Below are positions 1 through 5,585 of a stretch of 7,915 nt of DNA, piece by piece; positions within the stretch are counted from its first letter, which is position 1; each line of letters starts with the position of its first letter. The stretch spans positions 1 to 7,915 of the forward strand of contig CAYJOG010000112.1 in the NCBI GenBank assembly GCA_964371695.1. The letters are read 5' to 3'. The notes below the pieces were generated by a model. That model saw only the letters and a program-made list of their open reading frames with translations, ran no database searches and had not been told where the DNA came from. This DNA comes from CAYJOG01 sp964371695 [NCBI: uncultured bacterium]. GTDB lineage: Bacteria; CAYJOG01. The position numbers and the translations under genes are program-made.

Positions 1-370
1 CCAGTTGCAGGCCCTTTTGCAGCAGTTACGGGTCGTCTTCGTTGCGCTGGCTTTCCAGAGACAGCAGGCCCTCTTTGCGGGCTTTTTCGCTGTAGGTGAT
101 GAGCTTGGAGATAATGCCCGCGTAATCAAAAGTTCGCTTTTGGGTGATCCATTTGAACATGGGCATCAGGCTCTTCACGTCGCGGTCGGTGGAACTGGCG
201 AAACCCTACATGAACGAACCACCTAAGATGATGACGAAAGCCGCCGGGTTGGTGAACAGAACGAGCACGTTGCCAATGCCGCCCCCCACACCGTGGCCTG
301 CGGCCATGGCTTCCACAAAAGCGCCCCCCACGATACTGAGGCATCCGAGTGCAATAAAAACGAGGGTCAC
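1..370 (-). pseudogene. motA: motA-like flagellar stator gene, 5' part, interrupted by two in-frame stops
   Basis: Read on the minus strand from a GTG at 370, the frame runs 123 codons to the window edge and looks like the N-terminus of the MotA family (proton- or sodium-conducting stator subunit, inner membrane). It shows a first membrane segment (VTLVFIALGCLSIVGGAF), an NPAAFVIILGGSF stretch matching the second segment, then SEKARKEGLLSLES and LLQKGLQL, which match the cytoplasmic signature (EKARREGLLALE, then DPFLKKGLQLV). Codon 55 is TAG (208-206), at the end of the second membrane segment, and codon 115 is TAA (28-26), inside the DP-x-LLQKG motif. There is no frameshift. The start has an AGGAGG site 10 nt upstream. 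The product would stop at 54 residues, too short for a stator. A recently inactivated gene or base-call errors are the likely explanations. The family call is fairly sure; pseudogene status depends on read quality. Confidence 0.8.
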
Positions 371-380
371 GGTTAAAAAA

Positions 381-386
381 CCTCCT
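381..386 (-). promoter_or_regulatory. Ribosome binding site of the motA-like gene
   Basis: AGGAGG on the minus strand, 10 nt before the GTG at 370. It is the strongest Shine-Dalgarno sequence in the window and fixes the GTG as start. Most other genes here have weak or no such site. Confidence 0.65.
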
Positions 387-490
387 GGTGGCCAAATGGT
401 TCAAACAAAAGATAAAGCGGATTCCTGCGGCCCGAAGTGTAGCACAGCCCCGTGAAGGGAAAACGCCGACTTTCCATGGCAGTAAAAAAC

Positions 491-517
491 ATGGCGGTTA
501 TTCTGCCACAAACTTTA
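491..517 (-). promoter_or_regulatory. Candidate sigma-28 (FliA) flagellar promoter for the motA-like gene
   Basis: On the minus strand TAAAGTTT (517-510) is followed after 11 nt by ACCGCCAT (498-491). The E. coli FliA consensus is TAAAGTTT, 11 nt, GCCGATAA. The -35 octamer is perfect, the spacing exact, and the -10 keeps the CCG core (4 of 8). Transcription would start about 115 nt before the GTG. motA is a classic FliA target, which supports the reading. Confidence 0.4.
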
Positions 518-677
518 CGTGTGTGAGGATTGCACGATTTGTGGGCGGTTGTTAAGCGATAAGTGACGCAGATGCTTGGTGTGCTTTGGGCGGGGCGACT
601 GACTTTTACCAGAAAGCAACCATCGTTCCCTCTCCCCTTTGGGGCTTGTCATAACCCACAAATATGGCCCAACCCGG

Positions 678-705
678 CGTCATTCCCGCGAAAGCGGGAA
701 TCCAG
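678..705 (+). repeat. 28-bp dispersed palindromic repeat (ATTCCC...GGGAAT type)
   Basis: An ATTCCCGC / GCGGGAAT palindrome around GAAA, inside the frame CGTC...CCAG. The same unit occurs at 5360-5387 and, inverted, at 5504-5531, with decayed copies at 7216-7243 and 7421-7448. It is followed here by an A-rich tail with ACAAAAAAC (712-720), also seen after the 5360 copy, so the unit is longer than its palindrome. The core resembles the dRS3 elements of Neisseria and look-alikes in other bacteria. Confidence 0.85.
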
Positions 706-722
706 ATCAAAACAAAAAACTG

Positions 723-744
723 GTGGCGCAGGCATCTTGCCTGC
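723..744 (+). repeat. TCT-loop hairpin repeat, TGGCGC-leader form
   Basis: A GCAGGCA stem, TCT loop and TGCCTGC stem behind the leader GTGGC. It is identical over 26 bp (721-746) to the inverted copy at 7317-7342. This is the reference form of the hairpin family described in the findings. Confidence 0.85.
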
Positions 745-769
745 GTAAAGCAAAAAGCCCCACCTTTTT

Positions 770-798
770 CCTTCTCCCATCTTTCGGGCGGGAGAAGG
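770..798. repeat. Inverted repeat, 9-bp stem (CCTTCTCCC)
   Basis: CCTTCTCCC at 770-778 pairs with GGGAGAAGG at 790-798 across an 11-nt spacer. It is the first of three adjacent stems (770-893) that look like one compound repeat. Confidence 0.7.
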
Positions 799-834
799 GA
801 CAGCGGTTTTTGCTTTTGAATAAACCCCTCACCC

Positions 835-867
835 GGTTTCTGCCTGCGCTGCGCTACGGCAGAAACC
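835..867. repeat. Inverted repeat, 10-bp stem (GGTTTCTGCC)
   Basis: GGTTTCTGCC at 835-844 pairs perfectly with GGCAGAAACC at 858-867. The 13-nt spacer contains GCGCTGCGC. It is the middle stem of the compound repeat. Confidence 0.7.
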
Positions 868-868
868 A

Positions 869-893
869 CCCTCTCCCCATAAAGGGGAGAGGG
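869..893. repeat. Inverted repeat, 10-bp stem (CCCTCTCCCC)
   Basis: CCCTCTCCCC at 869-878 pairs perfectly with GGGGAGAGGG at 884-893 over a 5-nt ATAAA loop. A half-like CCCTCTCCCC also occurs near 629, suggesting that further copies exist. Confidence 0.75.
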
Positions 894-899
894 GAATAA

Positions 900-948
900 G
901 GTGGTTTTTTTACACAGGCAAGATGCCTGTTCTACCAAAAAAAACACC
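900..948. repeat. Extended TCT-loop hairpin with paired T and A tracts
   Basis: The core at 914-930 is ACAGGCA, AGA loop, TGCCTGT; on the minus strand it is the GTAG-leader form of the hairpin family. It is flanked by GGTGGTTTTTTT (900-911) and AAAAAAAACACC (937-948), which are nearly complementary, so the whole 49-nt unit can fold. The T-run precedes the core stem on either strand, so it is not a standard terminator. Confidence 0.7.
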
Positions 949-985
949 AACAGCCCGACGGCCTACAGCCTGCCTTTGTTCCTTC

Positions 986-2383
986 TCAGCCTCGCTTGCT
1001 CTGGCGTTTGCGACGCTTGAGCGTGGACAAACTCAACTGGGTGATTTTTTCCACTTCGGACAAGGACAGCTTTTTTTCCTCAAACAGCCAGGACAGGTAT
1101 CTGCCCTCCACTTCTTCCATCGAGGGCAGGGCGTTGAAATCCACCCCCACTGCGGCCTGGGCCACGCCGCCAGCAGCCCCGTGCGCCGACTGCGCCGACC
1201 CGGCGTTTGCCGGGGGCGCACCCGACAACGCCAGGCCCAGCAGCTCCGGCCCCAGTTCGTCGCCGGTGGCCAGCACGGCGGCGCGCTCCACGGTGTTGGC
1301 CAGCTCCCGCACGTTGCCGGGCCAGGGGTGGGCCATCAGCCGCACCATGGCGGCTTCGCTGAAATGCAGGCCCTCGCGCCCCAGCGCCTTGATCTGCCGG
1401 TTGAGGAAATGGTTGGCCAGCAGGGGAATGTCCTGGGCGCGCTCCCGCAGGGGCGGCACCCGCACCGCAATCACGTTGATGCGAAACAGAAAGTCCTCTC
1501 GCATGCGGCCGTCGCGCACCAACCGGTCGATGTCCTGATGGGTGGCGCACACCAGCCGGAAATCCACGGGGCGGGACTGGTTCTCGCCCAGTCGGCGCAC
1601 CTGACGCTCCTGCAAAACCCGCAGCAGCTTGGCCTGCAACATGGGGGTGGTCTCGCCCACTTCGTCCATGAAAAAAGTGCCGGTGTTGGCTCCTTCGAGC
1701 AGGCCGGTGCGGTCGCGGGAGGCGTCGGTGAAAGCCCCCTTGGCCGAGCCGAACAGCTCGCTTTCCAGCAGGCTTTCGGGCATGGCGGCGCAGTTCAGCG
1801 CCACCAGCGGCCCCTGGGCGCGGCGGCTGTGCTGGTGCAGAAAACTGGCCAGCAGTTCCTTGCCCGTGCCGCTCTCACCCAGAATCAGCACCGGGGCCTC
1901 GGTGGGGGCCACCTGCCGCAGGGTGTTGAGCACGTCCAGCAGGGCCGGGTCGGTGCCCACAATCATGGAGCTGCCCTGGTTTTTGAGGGCGGCCCGGAGT
2001 GTGGCGATTTCGTGGCTCAGGCTGCGGCGCTCCAGGGCGCGGGCGACGATTTTTTTGAGCTGCTCGGCGTCAAAGGGCTTGAGCACATAGTCATAGGCCC
2101 CCAGCTTCATGGCCTCCACGGCGCTGTCCACCGAGCCGTAGGCGGTCATCAGCACCACCTCCACGGTGGGGTCGGCTTGCTTCACCAGACCAATTACGTC
2201 CAGGCCGGTTTCCGCCCCCAGGCGCAGGTCTGTCAGAACCAGGTCCAGAGGCTGGCTCAGCAGGGCGGCCTTTACCCCGGCGATGTCTTCGGCCATGGCG
2301 GTGACGTGGCCTTCTTCCTGCAGCATCAGCTCCAGGGTCTGGCGCAACGCCGCTTTGTCGTCAACCACCAGAATGCGGGCCAT
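986..2383 (-). CDS. Sigma-54-dependent response regulator (NtrC family)
   Basis: 465 residues in the standard NtrC order. The receiver (1-115) has D8/D9, phosphoacceptor D52, T80 and K102. The AAA+ domain (about 138-370) has Walker A GESGTGKE (169-176), GAFTDA at 216-221, Walker B GTFFMDE (235-241), arginine-finger region MREDFLFRINV (294-304) and WPGNVREL (354-361). An Ala/Gly-rich linker (388-412) leads to a Fis-type helix-turn-helix (429-461) with a basic end. Phosphorylation should drive assembly of a ring that uses ATP to open sigma-54 promoters. The sigma-54 contact motif reads GAFTDA, not the usual GAFTGA. The ATG at 2383 starts directly with the receiver and lies inside the end of the kinase gene, so the two are probably translationally coupled. 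The cognate promoters cannot be seen here; FlrC, AtoC or HydG-type roles are all possible. Confidence 0.95.
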   Translation of the reverse strand: MARILVVDDKAALRQTLELMLQEEGHVTAMAEDIAGVKAALLSQPLDLVLTDLRLGAETGLDVIGLVKQADPTVEVVLMTAYGSVDSAVEAMKLGAYDYVLKPFDAEQLKKIVARALERRSLSHEIATLRAALKNQGSSMIVGTDPALLDVLNTLRQVAPTEAPVLILGESGTGKELLASFLHQHSRRAQGPLVALNCAAMPESLLESELFGSAKGAFTDASRDRTGLLEGANTGTFFMDEVGETTPMLQAKLLRVLQERQVRRLGENQSRPVDFRLVCATHQDIDRLVRDGRMREDFLFRINVIAVRVPPLRERAQDIPLLANHFLNRQIKALGREGLHFSEAAMVRLMAHPWPGNVRELANTVERAAVLATGDELGPELLGLALSGAPPANAGSAQSAHGAAGGVAQAAVGVDFNALPSMEEVEGRYLSWLFEEKKLSLSEVEKITQLSLSTLKRRKRQSKRG

Positions 2384-3497
2384 GGGGCGCCTCGGGCAAC
2401 AGCAGGGTAAAGGTGGCGCCGCCCTGTTGGGCGGGGTTTTCCTCCAGCAAAAGATCGCCGCCGTGCAGGCGGGCCATGTGTCGGCTCAGGGCCAGACCAA
2501 TGCCCGTGCCCTCGCGGCGGGTGGTGTAGAACAGGTCAAAAATGCGGTCTTTTTCTTTTTCGGGAATGCCGGGGCCTTCGTCGCTCACCCGCACACGGGC
2601 CATGCCTGCGCCTGCGTCTACCCGCACCCGCACCGGCACGCCAGGAGGGTTATAGACAGCGGCGTTGCTCATGAGGTTTTGCAGAATCTGCTGAAACTGC
2701 AAGGGGTCCACCAGCGTCTCGGTGGATTCGCCGGAAACCTCCACCTGGGTTTCGTCTCCGGTGCGGGCCAGCAAAAAACGCTGGGCGGCCTCCTGCGCCA
2801 GGGTGAGCAGGTCCAGACGTAAAGGGCGCGGCTCTTTCATGCGGGCCAGACCCATCACGCCTTCCACAATGTGGTTGACGCGGCGGGATTCTTCTTCGGC
2901 GATCGTAATCATGCGCCAGGCCCGTTCGTTGGCGGGGTCGGTCTTGGCCTTGAGCAGCGACAGAGCGTTTTGAATGGCCTGCAACGGATTGCGAATTTCG
3001 TGGCTGATGCCCGCCGCCATCTGCCCCAGGGCCGAAAACTTTTCGGCCTCGTGCAGGCGACGGCGCAGTTGCACTTTGTCGGCGTTGCGGCGCACGGCGT
3101 GTACAAAGGCTTCCAGTTCAAAGGGCTTGTAGAGGTAATCGTCCACCCCCACGCGGATGGCCTGAATGGGGGTCTGCGGCTCGGCGTAGCCCGTCACCAC
3201 AATGCCCACGATTTCGGGTGTGCGCTCGCGGGCGCGACGAATGGTCTCGATGCCGTCCATGCCCTCCATGCGCACATCGCTCACCAGAATATCCGCCGGA
3301 AAAACCTCCAGCTTTTCGAGGGCCTCAAAACCGCTGCTGGCGCGCTCCACCAGAAAACCTTCGTCTTCCAGCACCATCACGAGGCTTTCGAGCATGAGGG
3401 GGTCGTCGTCCACCACCATCACCCGCACGGGGGCCACAAAGGCGCGGGGGCCTTCAGTGGCAGCGTGGGCAGATGGGGCAGAGGGCATGTCAGTCAT
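2361..3497 (-). CDS. Soluble histidine kinase with N-terminal receiver domain
   Basis: 378 residues with no membrane segment or PAS/GAF domain, so cytoplasmic. The receiver (about 24-138) has an acidic patch VDDD (29-32), phosphoacceptor D74, T102 and K124. A helix (139-160) joins it to the HisKA domain, whose H-box ISHEIRNPLQ carries H166. The ATPase domain has an N-box around N274/N278, G1 DEGPGIP (307-312 region) and G2 GTGIGL (330-335). A receiver ahead of the kinase core, in place of a sensor domain, implies that its input is phosphate from another kinase or an unseen partner; its output is presumably D52 of the adjoining regulator, whose gene it overlaps by 23 bp. The ATG at 3497 has no good ribosome site; M4 (3488) is an alternative. 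A repeat hairpin ends 17 nt upstream. The domain call is secure; the stimulus is unknown. Confidence 0.93.
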   Translation of the reverse strand: MTDMPSAPSAHAATEGPRAFVAPVRVMVVDDDPLMLESLVMVLEDEGFLVERASSGFEALEKLEVFPADILVSDVRMEGMDGIETIRRARERTPEIVGIVVTGYAEPQTPIQAIRVGVDDYLYKPFELEAFVHAVRRNADKVQLRRRLHEAEKFSALGQMAAGISHEIRNPLQAIQNALSLLKAKTDPANERAWRMITIAEEESRRVNHIVEGVMGLARMKEPRPLRLDLLTLAQEAAQRFLLARTGDETQVEVSGESTETLVDPLQFQQILQNLMSNAAVYNPPGVPVRVRVDAGAGMARVRVSDEGPGIPEKEKDRIFDLFYTTRREGTGIGLALSRHMARLHGGDLLLEENPAQQGGATFTLLLPEAPHGPHSGG

Positions 3498-3514
3498 TGC
3501 TGTTGGGTTTACCT

Positions 3515-3654
3515 GTAGCCCCGGCGTCTCGCCGGGAGAATAAAAACCGCCGCAGGCGGCACAAAATAGAAGTTTTTCAGGGAAATAAGGGGGGAAGACG
3601 AAATGGCGCGCGCCTCTGGCGCGGTTGATACTCCCGGCGAGACGCCGGGGCTAC
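3515..3654. repeat. 140-bp composite mirror element with 24-bp terminal inverted repeats
   Basis: The ends 3515-3538 and 3631-3654 are perfect 24-bp inverted copies beginning GTAGCCCCGG. Each is itself a hairpin (CCCGGCG, TCT, CGCCGGG). Inside lie two further hairpins: CCGCC, GCA, GGCGG at 3547-3559 and CGCGCC, TCT, GGCGCG at 3609-3623. Each arm therefore carries two hairpins joined by an A-rich linker, in mirror order. No transposase gene is inside; the form is that of a MITE-like or REP-pair unit. It fills most of the gap between the cysteine-rich gene and the kinase gene and would be transcribed into the kinase leader. Confidence 0.8.
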
Positions 3655-3713
3655 GTTAAAAAACTCCTGTATTTCCTCAATTTTTTCCATAAACCTAAAC
3701 AGCATGGGGCATG

Positions 3714-4274
3714 TCAATTTCCGCCGGGTTTGGGTTTGCCTTTGGCCGGTGGACTCACCTTGGGGGACTCGACGGGTTTCAGGGCTGGCTCAGCGGGGGC
3801 AGAGCCCGACACGGCCTCGCCGGACGGAGCCGGGCGGGGGGCGTCTGGGTCCCGCAGTTCGTCGCAGGCCGTCAGTTTGTAATCAATCTGCGTGAGCCGG
3901 TTGCGGTTGATCTGGGTTTCGCAGGCTTTTTCCATTTCTTCCAGCGCCTTGCCGGTTTTGCCTGCTTTCTGGTGGGGTTCCAGACAGGCGGCCCAAGCGG
4001 CGTGGTCTTCTTTACTCCAGGTGAGCACCTTTATTTTGCATTCACGCACTGAAAGGATTTTTTTGTTCGTCTCGGTGATGCGCCAGGTGCATTCCTTCAC
4101 GAAATTTTCGCGCATCTGGCCCGTCAGCTTTTTGGTGTCGGCGCGCTCCAGGCACTTGGGGCCTGGGTCCACCATGGGGGGAATGAGCACATTCGGCTCA
4201 CCCACAGCCCCGGCGGGGGCCATCCACGCCAGCACCGTCACAAGCAGCAACCCCGTTCCCATCGTGCGGCGCAT
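3714..4274 (-). CDS. Exported protein with six evenly spaced cysteines
   Basis: I do not recognise this 186-residue protein. The ATG at 4274 is chosen because it gives a clear Sec signal peptide: MRR, a hydrophobic core to about residue 19, then PAGA with likely cleavage after A23. An upstream ATG (4379) in the same frame would bury this signal and overlap the divergent gene. There is no lipobox. The mature part is charged and probably helical, with cysteines at 41, 62, 79, 97, 118 and 137, that is every 17-21 residues, followed by a Pro/Lys-rich tail (143-186) ending PKPGGN. The even spacing suggests stacked helices held by disulfides in the periplasm, which is inference. It is divergent from the decarboxylase gene across 60 bp and lies upstream of, and in the same direction as, the kinase gene. 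Confidence 0.75.
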   Translation of the reverse strand: MRRTMGTGLLLVTVLAWMAPAGAVGEPNVLIPPMVDPGPKCLERADTKKLTGQMRENFVKECTWRITETNKKILSVRECKIKVLTWSKEDHAAWAACLEPHQKAGKTGKALEEMEKACETQINRNRLTQIDYKLTACDELRDPDAPRPAPSGEAVSGSAPAEPALKPVESPKVSPPAKGKPKPGGN

Positions 4275-4321
4275 GGAAACAGTATGCCGCCAAAAACCGT
4301 GGGCGGGAAGTTCCACCTCGT

Positions 4322-4327
4322 TATACT
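4322..4327 (+). promoter_or_regulatory. Possible -10 box of the decarboxylase gene
   Basis: TATACT lies 7 nt before the ATG at 4335. If used, transcription would begin at or next to the start codon, giving a leaderless message, which fits the lack of a Shine-Dalgarno sequence. No convincing -35 is seen at 16-18 bp (the region reads GTGGGC), so this is weak. Confidence 0.25.
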
Positions 4328-4334
4328 CCTCGCC

Positions 4335-5276
4335 ATGCGTGTGGTCATCACCGGTGCGGCCGGTTTCGTGGGGTCTCATTTAACCGATCGTTTTCTCGCG
4401 GACGGCCACGAGGTGGTGGGCCTGGACAACTTCATCACCGGCCACCCGCGCAACATCGCCCACCTGTTTGGTCACGACCGCTTCCGGTTCATCAGGCAGG
4501 ACGTGACGGAGTTTTTGTTTGTAGACGGCCCGGTGGACGGCGTGCTGCACCTCGCCAGCCCCGCCAGCCCGGTGGATTATCTGGAACTGCCTATCCAGAC
4601 CCTGAAAGTGGGCAGCCTGGGCACCCACAAAACCCTGGGCCTCGCACGGGCCAAAGGGGCGCGTTTTTTGCTGGCCAGCACCAGCGAGGTTTATGGCGAC
4701 CCCCTGGTGCATCCCCAAAAAGAAGACTATTGGGGCAACGTGAACCCCATCGGCCCCCGTGGGGTTTATGACGAGGCCAAACGTTTTGCTGAAAGCATGG
4801 TCATGGCCTATCACACCCACCATGGCCTGGGCACCCGCATCGCCCGCATCTTCAACACCTACGGCCCCCGCATGAGGCTCAAAGACGGCCGCGTGGTGCC
4901 CAATCTGGTGAGTCAGGCCCTGAAGGGCGAACCCATGACCGTGTATGGCGACGGCAGCCAGACCCGCAGTTTCTGTTTTGTCAGCGACACGGTGGAGGGG
5001 TTGTATTCGCTGTTTTTCAAGGGTGATGAATATCCGGTGAACATCGGCAACCCCGACGAATACACCATTTTGCAGTTCGCCGAAATCATTCAAAAAATGG
5101 TGGCGAGCGGCAGCCAGATTGTTTATGAACCCCTGCCCAAAGACGACCCCAAAATCCGACAGCCCGACATTTCCCGCGCCCGCTCGCTGCTGGGCTGGGA
5201 ACCCAAAGTGCCCCTGGAAGAAGGCCTGCGCCGCACCATCGAACACTTCAAGGAGCGTTTGAAGGAAGAAGGGTAG
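4335..5276 (+). CDS. UDP-glucuronate decarboxylase (UDP-xylose synthase)
   Basis: 313 residues, an extended short-chain dehydrogenase. It converts UDP-glucuronate to UDP-xylose and CO2 with bound NAD+ in the cytoplasm, supplying xylose for surface polysaccharide or lipopolysaccharide. The nucleotide-binding GAAGFVG is at 7-13, with D31 at the end of the second strand. The family signature is very clear: [20 protein letters not shown] (72-91), STSEVYGDP (115-123), [11 protein letters not shown] (132-142), the catalytic pair in YDEAK (Y145, K149), [10 protein letters not shown] (171-180) and GDGSQTRSF (205-213). Length matches the short bacterial enzymes without an N-terminal membrane anchor. 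The ATG at 4335 is chosen because the Rossmann strand begins at once; an ATG at 4284 would add 17 unlikely residues. No Shine-Dalgarno is visible. dTDP-glucose 4,6-dehydratases are related but lack the NVNPIGPR block. Confidence 0.93.
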   Translation: MRVVITGAAGFVGSHLTDRFLADGHEVVGLDNFITGHPRNIAHLFGHDRFRFIRQDVTEFLFVDGPVDGVLHLASPASPVDYLELPIQTLKVGSLGTHKTLGLARAKGARFLLASTSEVYGDPLVHPQKEDYWGNVNPIGPRGVYDEAKRFAESMVMAYHTHHGLGTRIARIFNTYGPRMRLKDGRVVPNLVSQALKGEPMTVYGDGSQTRSFCFVSDTVEGLYSLFFKGDEYPVNIGNPDEYTILQFAEIIQKMVASGSQIVYEPLPKDDPKIRQPDISRARSLLGWEPKVPLEEGLRRTIEHFKERLKEEG

Positions 5277-5278
5277 CT

Positions 5279-5330
5279 GGGAGGTTGGAGGCTGGAAGTT
5301 GGGAATAGAAGGTTGGCGGTTGGCGGCAGG
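5279..5330 (+). repeat. G-rich degenerate repeat (GGTTGGAGG / GGTTGGCGG units)
   Basis: Just after the decarboxylase stop, variants of GGTTGG, GGCTGG and GGAAGTTGGG recur over about 50 bp. It has many GG pairs and could form two-layer G-quadruplexes in the plus strand or in the RNA 3' end. No perfect unit length is kept. Confidence 0.5.
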
Positions 5331-5359
5331 AAAAAGAAAAAGCAGCCATCGTCCCCCAC

Positions 5360-5531
5360 CGTCATTACCGCGAAAGCGGGAATCCAGTTGAAACAAAAAA
5401 CCACACCATTTTCTGTTTTCTTTTCCTGTTCTATTTCAGTGGGGCGGGGGGCCCCGCCCGCCCCACTACCAAAAAGAAAAAGGTTTTCTGCTTCTTGTTT
5501 TGACTGGATTCCCGCCTTCGCGGGAATGACG
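5360..5531. repeat. 172-bp MITE-like imperfect palindrome between converging genes
   Basis: The ends are two inverted copies of the ATTCCC...GGGAAT repeat (5360-5387, with ATTACC in place of ATTCCC; 5504-5531, near consensus). Both continue inward with A-rich tails (CCAGTTGAAACAAAAAAC; on the other strand CCAGTCAAAACAAG). The centre is a strong stem: AGTGGGGCGGG (5438-5448) with CCCGCCCCACT (5457-5467) over an 8-nt loop. So ends, tails and centre are all mirror-symmetric. It lies where the decarboxylase and barrel genes converge and could stop transcription from both sides. With 5279-5330 it accounts for most of the 309-bp gap. Confidence 0.8.
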
Positions 5532-5585
5532 CCAGCCAAGGCGGGGCTTTCAGACAATGCATGACTCACCAATTCCGAAAGTGCT

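Larger units (their letters stand above)
371..985. other. 615-bp gene-free stretch filled with hairpin repeats
   Basis: This gap lies between the regulator's stop and the motA-like start. About 371-517 holds the motA leader and promoter; about 518-620 shows nothing I can name. From about 630 on it is a run of inverted repeats from at least three families, listed separately. Frames open here translate repeat sequence (for example RHSRESGNP or EQASCL words) and are not genes. No clear stem plus T-run terminator was found directly after the regulator; the nearest T-run on its strand (944-937) follows only weak stems. Confidence 0.6.

Noticed and set aside
1-370. Genome-wide recoding of TAG to explain the interrupted motA
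   Set aside because: TAG ends three otherwise intact genes in the window (5274-5276, 5586-5588, 7488-7490), one of them exactly after a barrel-type terminal Phe.
493-508. Sigma-54 promoter before the motA-like gene (TGGCAG, 5 nt, CCGCC on the minus strand)
   Set aside because: The GG and GC have the right spacing, but the -12 lacks TT, and the overlapping sigma-28 match is stronger and fits motA biology better.
606-950. 114-codon open frame and other short frames in the gap
   Set aside because: They translate dispersed repeats on both strands; no ribosome site or protein-like composition.
923-2410. 495-codon open frame on the plus strand
   Set aside because: It is antisense to the response regulator, whose motifs are unmistakable; its translation is low-complexity, rich in His, Gln and Gly, as expected from a GC-rich antisense frame.
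3515-3654. Insertion sequence
   Set aside because: It has terminal inverted repeats but only 140 bp and no coding capacity; at most a MITE-like unit.
4275-4379. Longer N-terminus for the cysteine-rich protein
   Set aside because: The extra 35 residues are polar, precede a typical signal peptide and overlap the divergent gene's start.
4380-5396. 338-codon open frame on the minus strand
   Set aside because: Antisense to the UDP-glucuronate decarboxylase and running into the repeat; no domain is visible.
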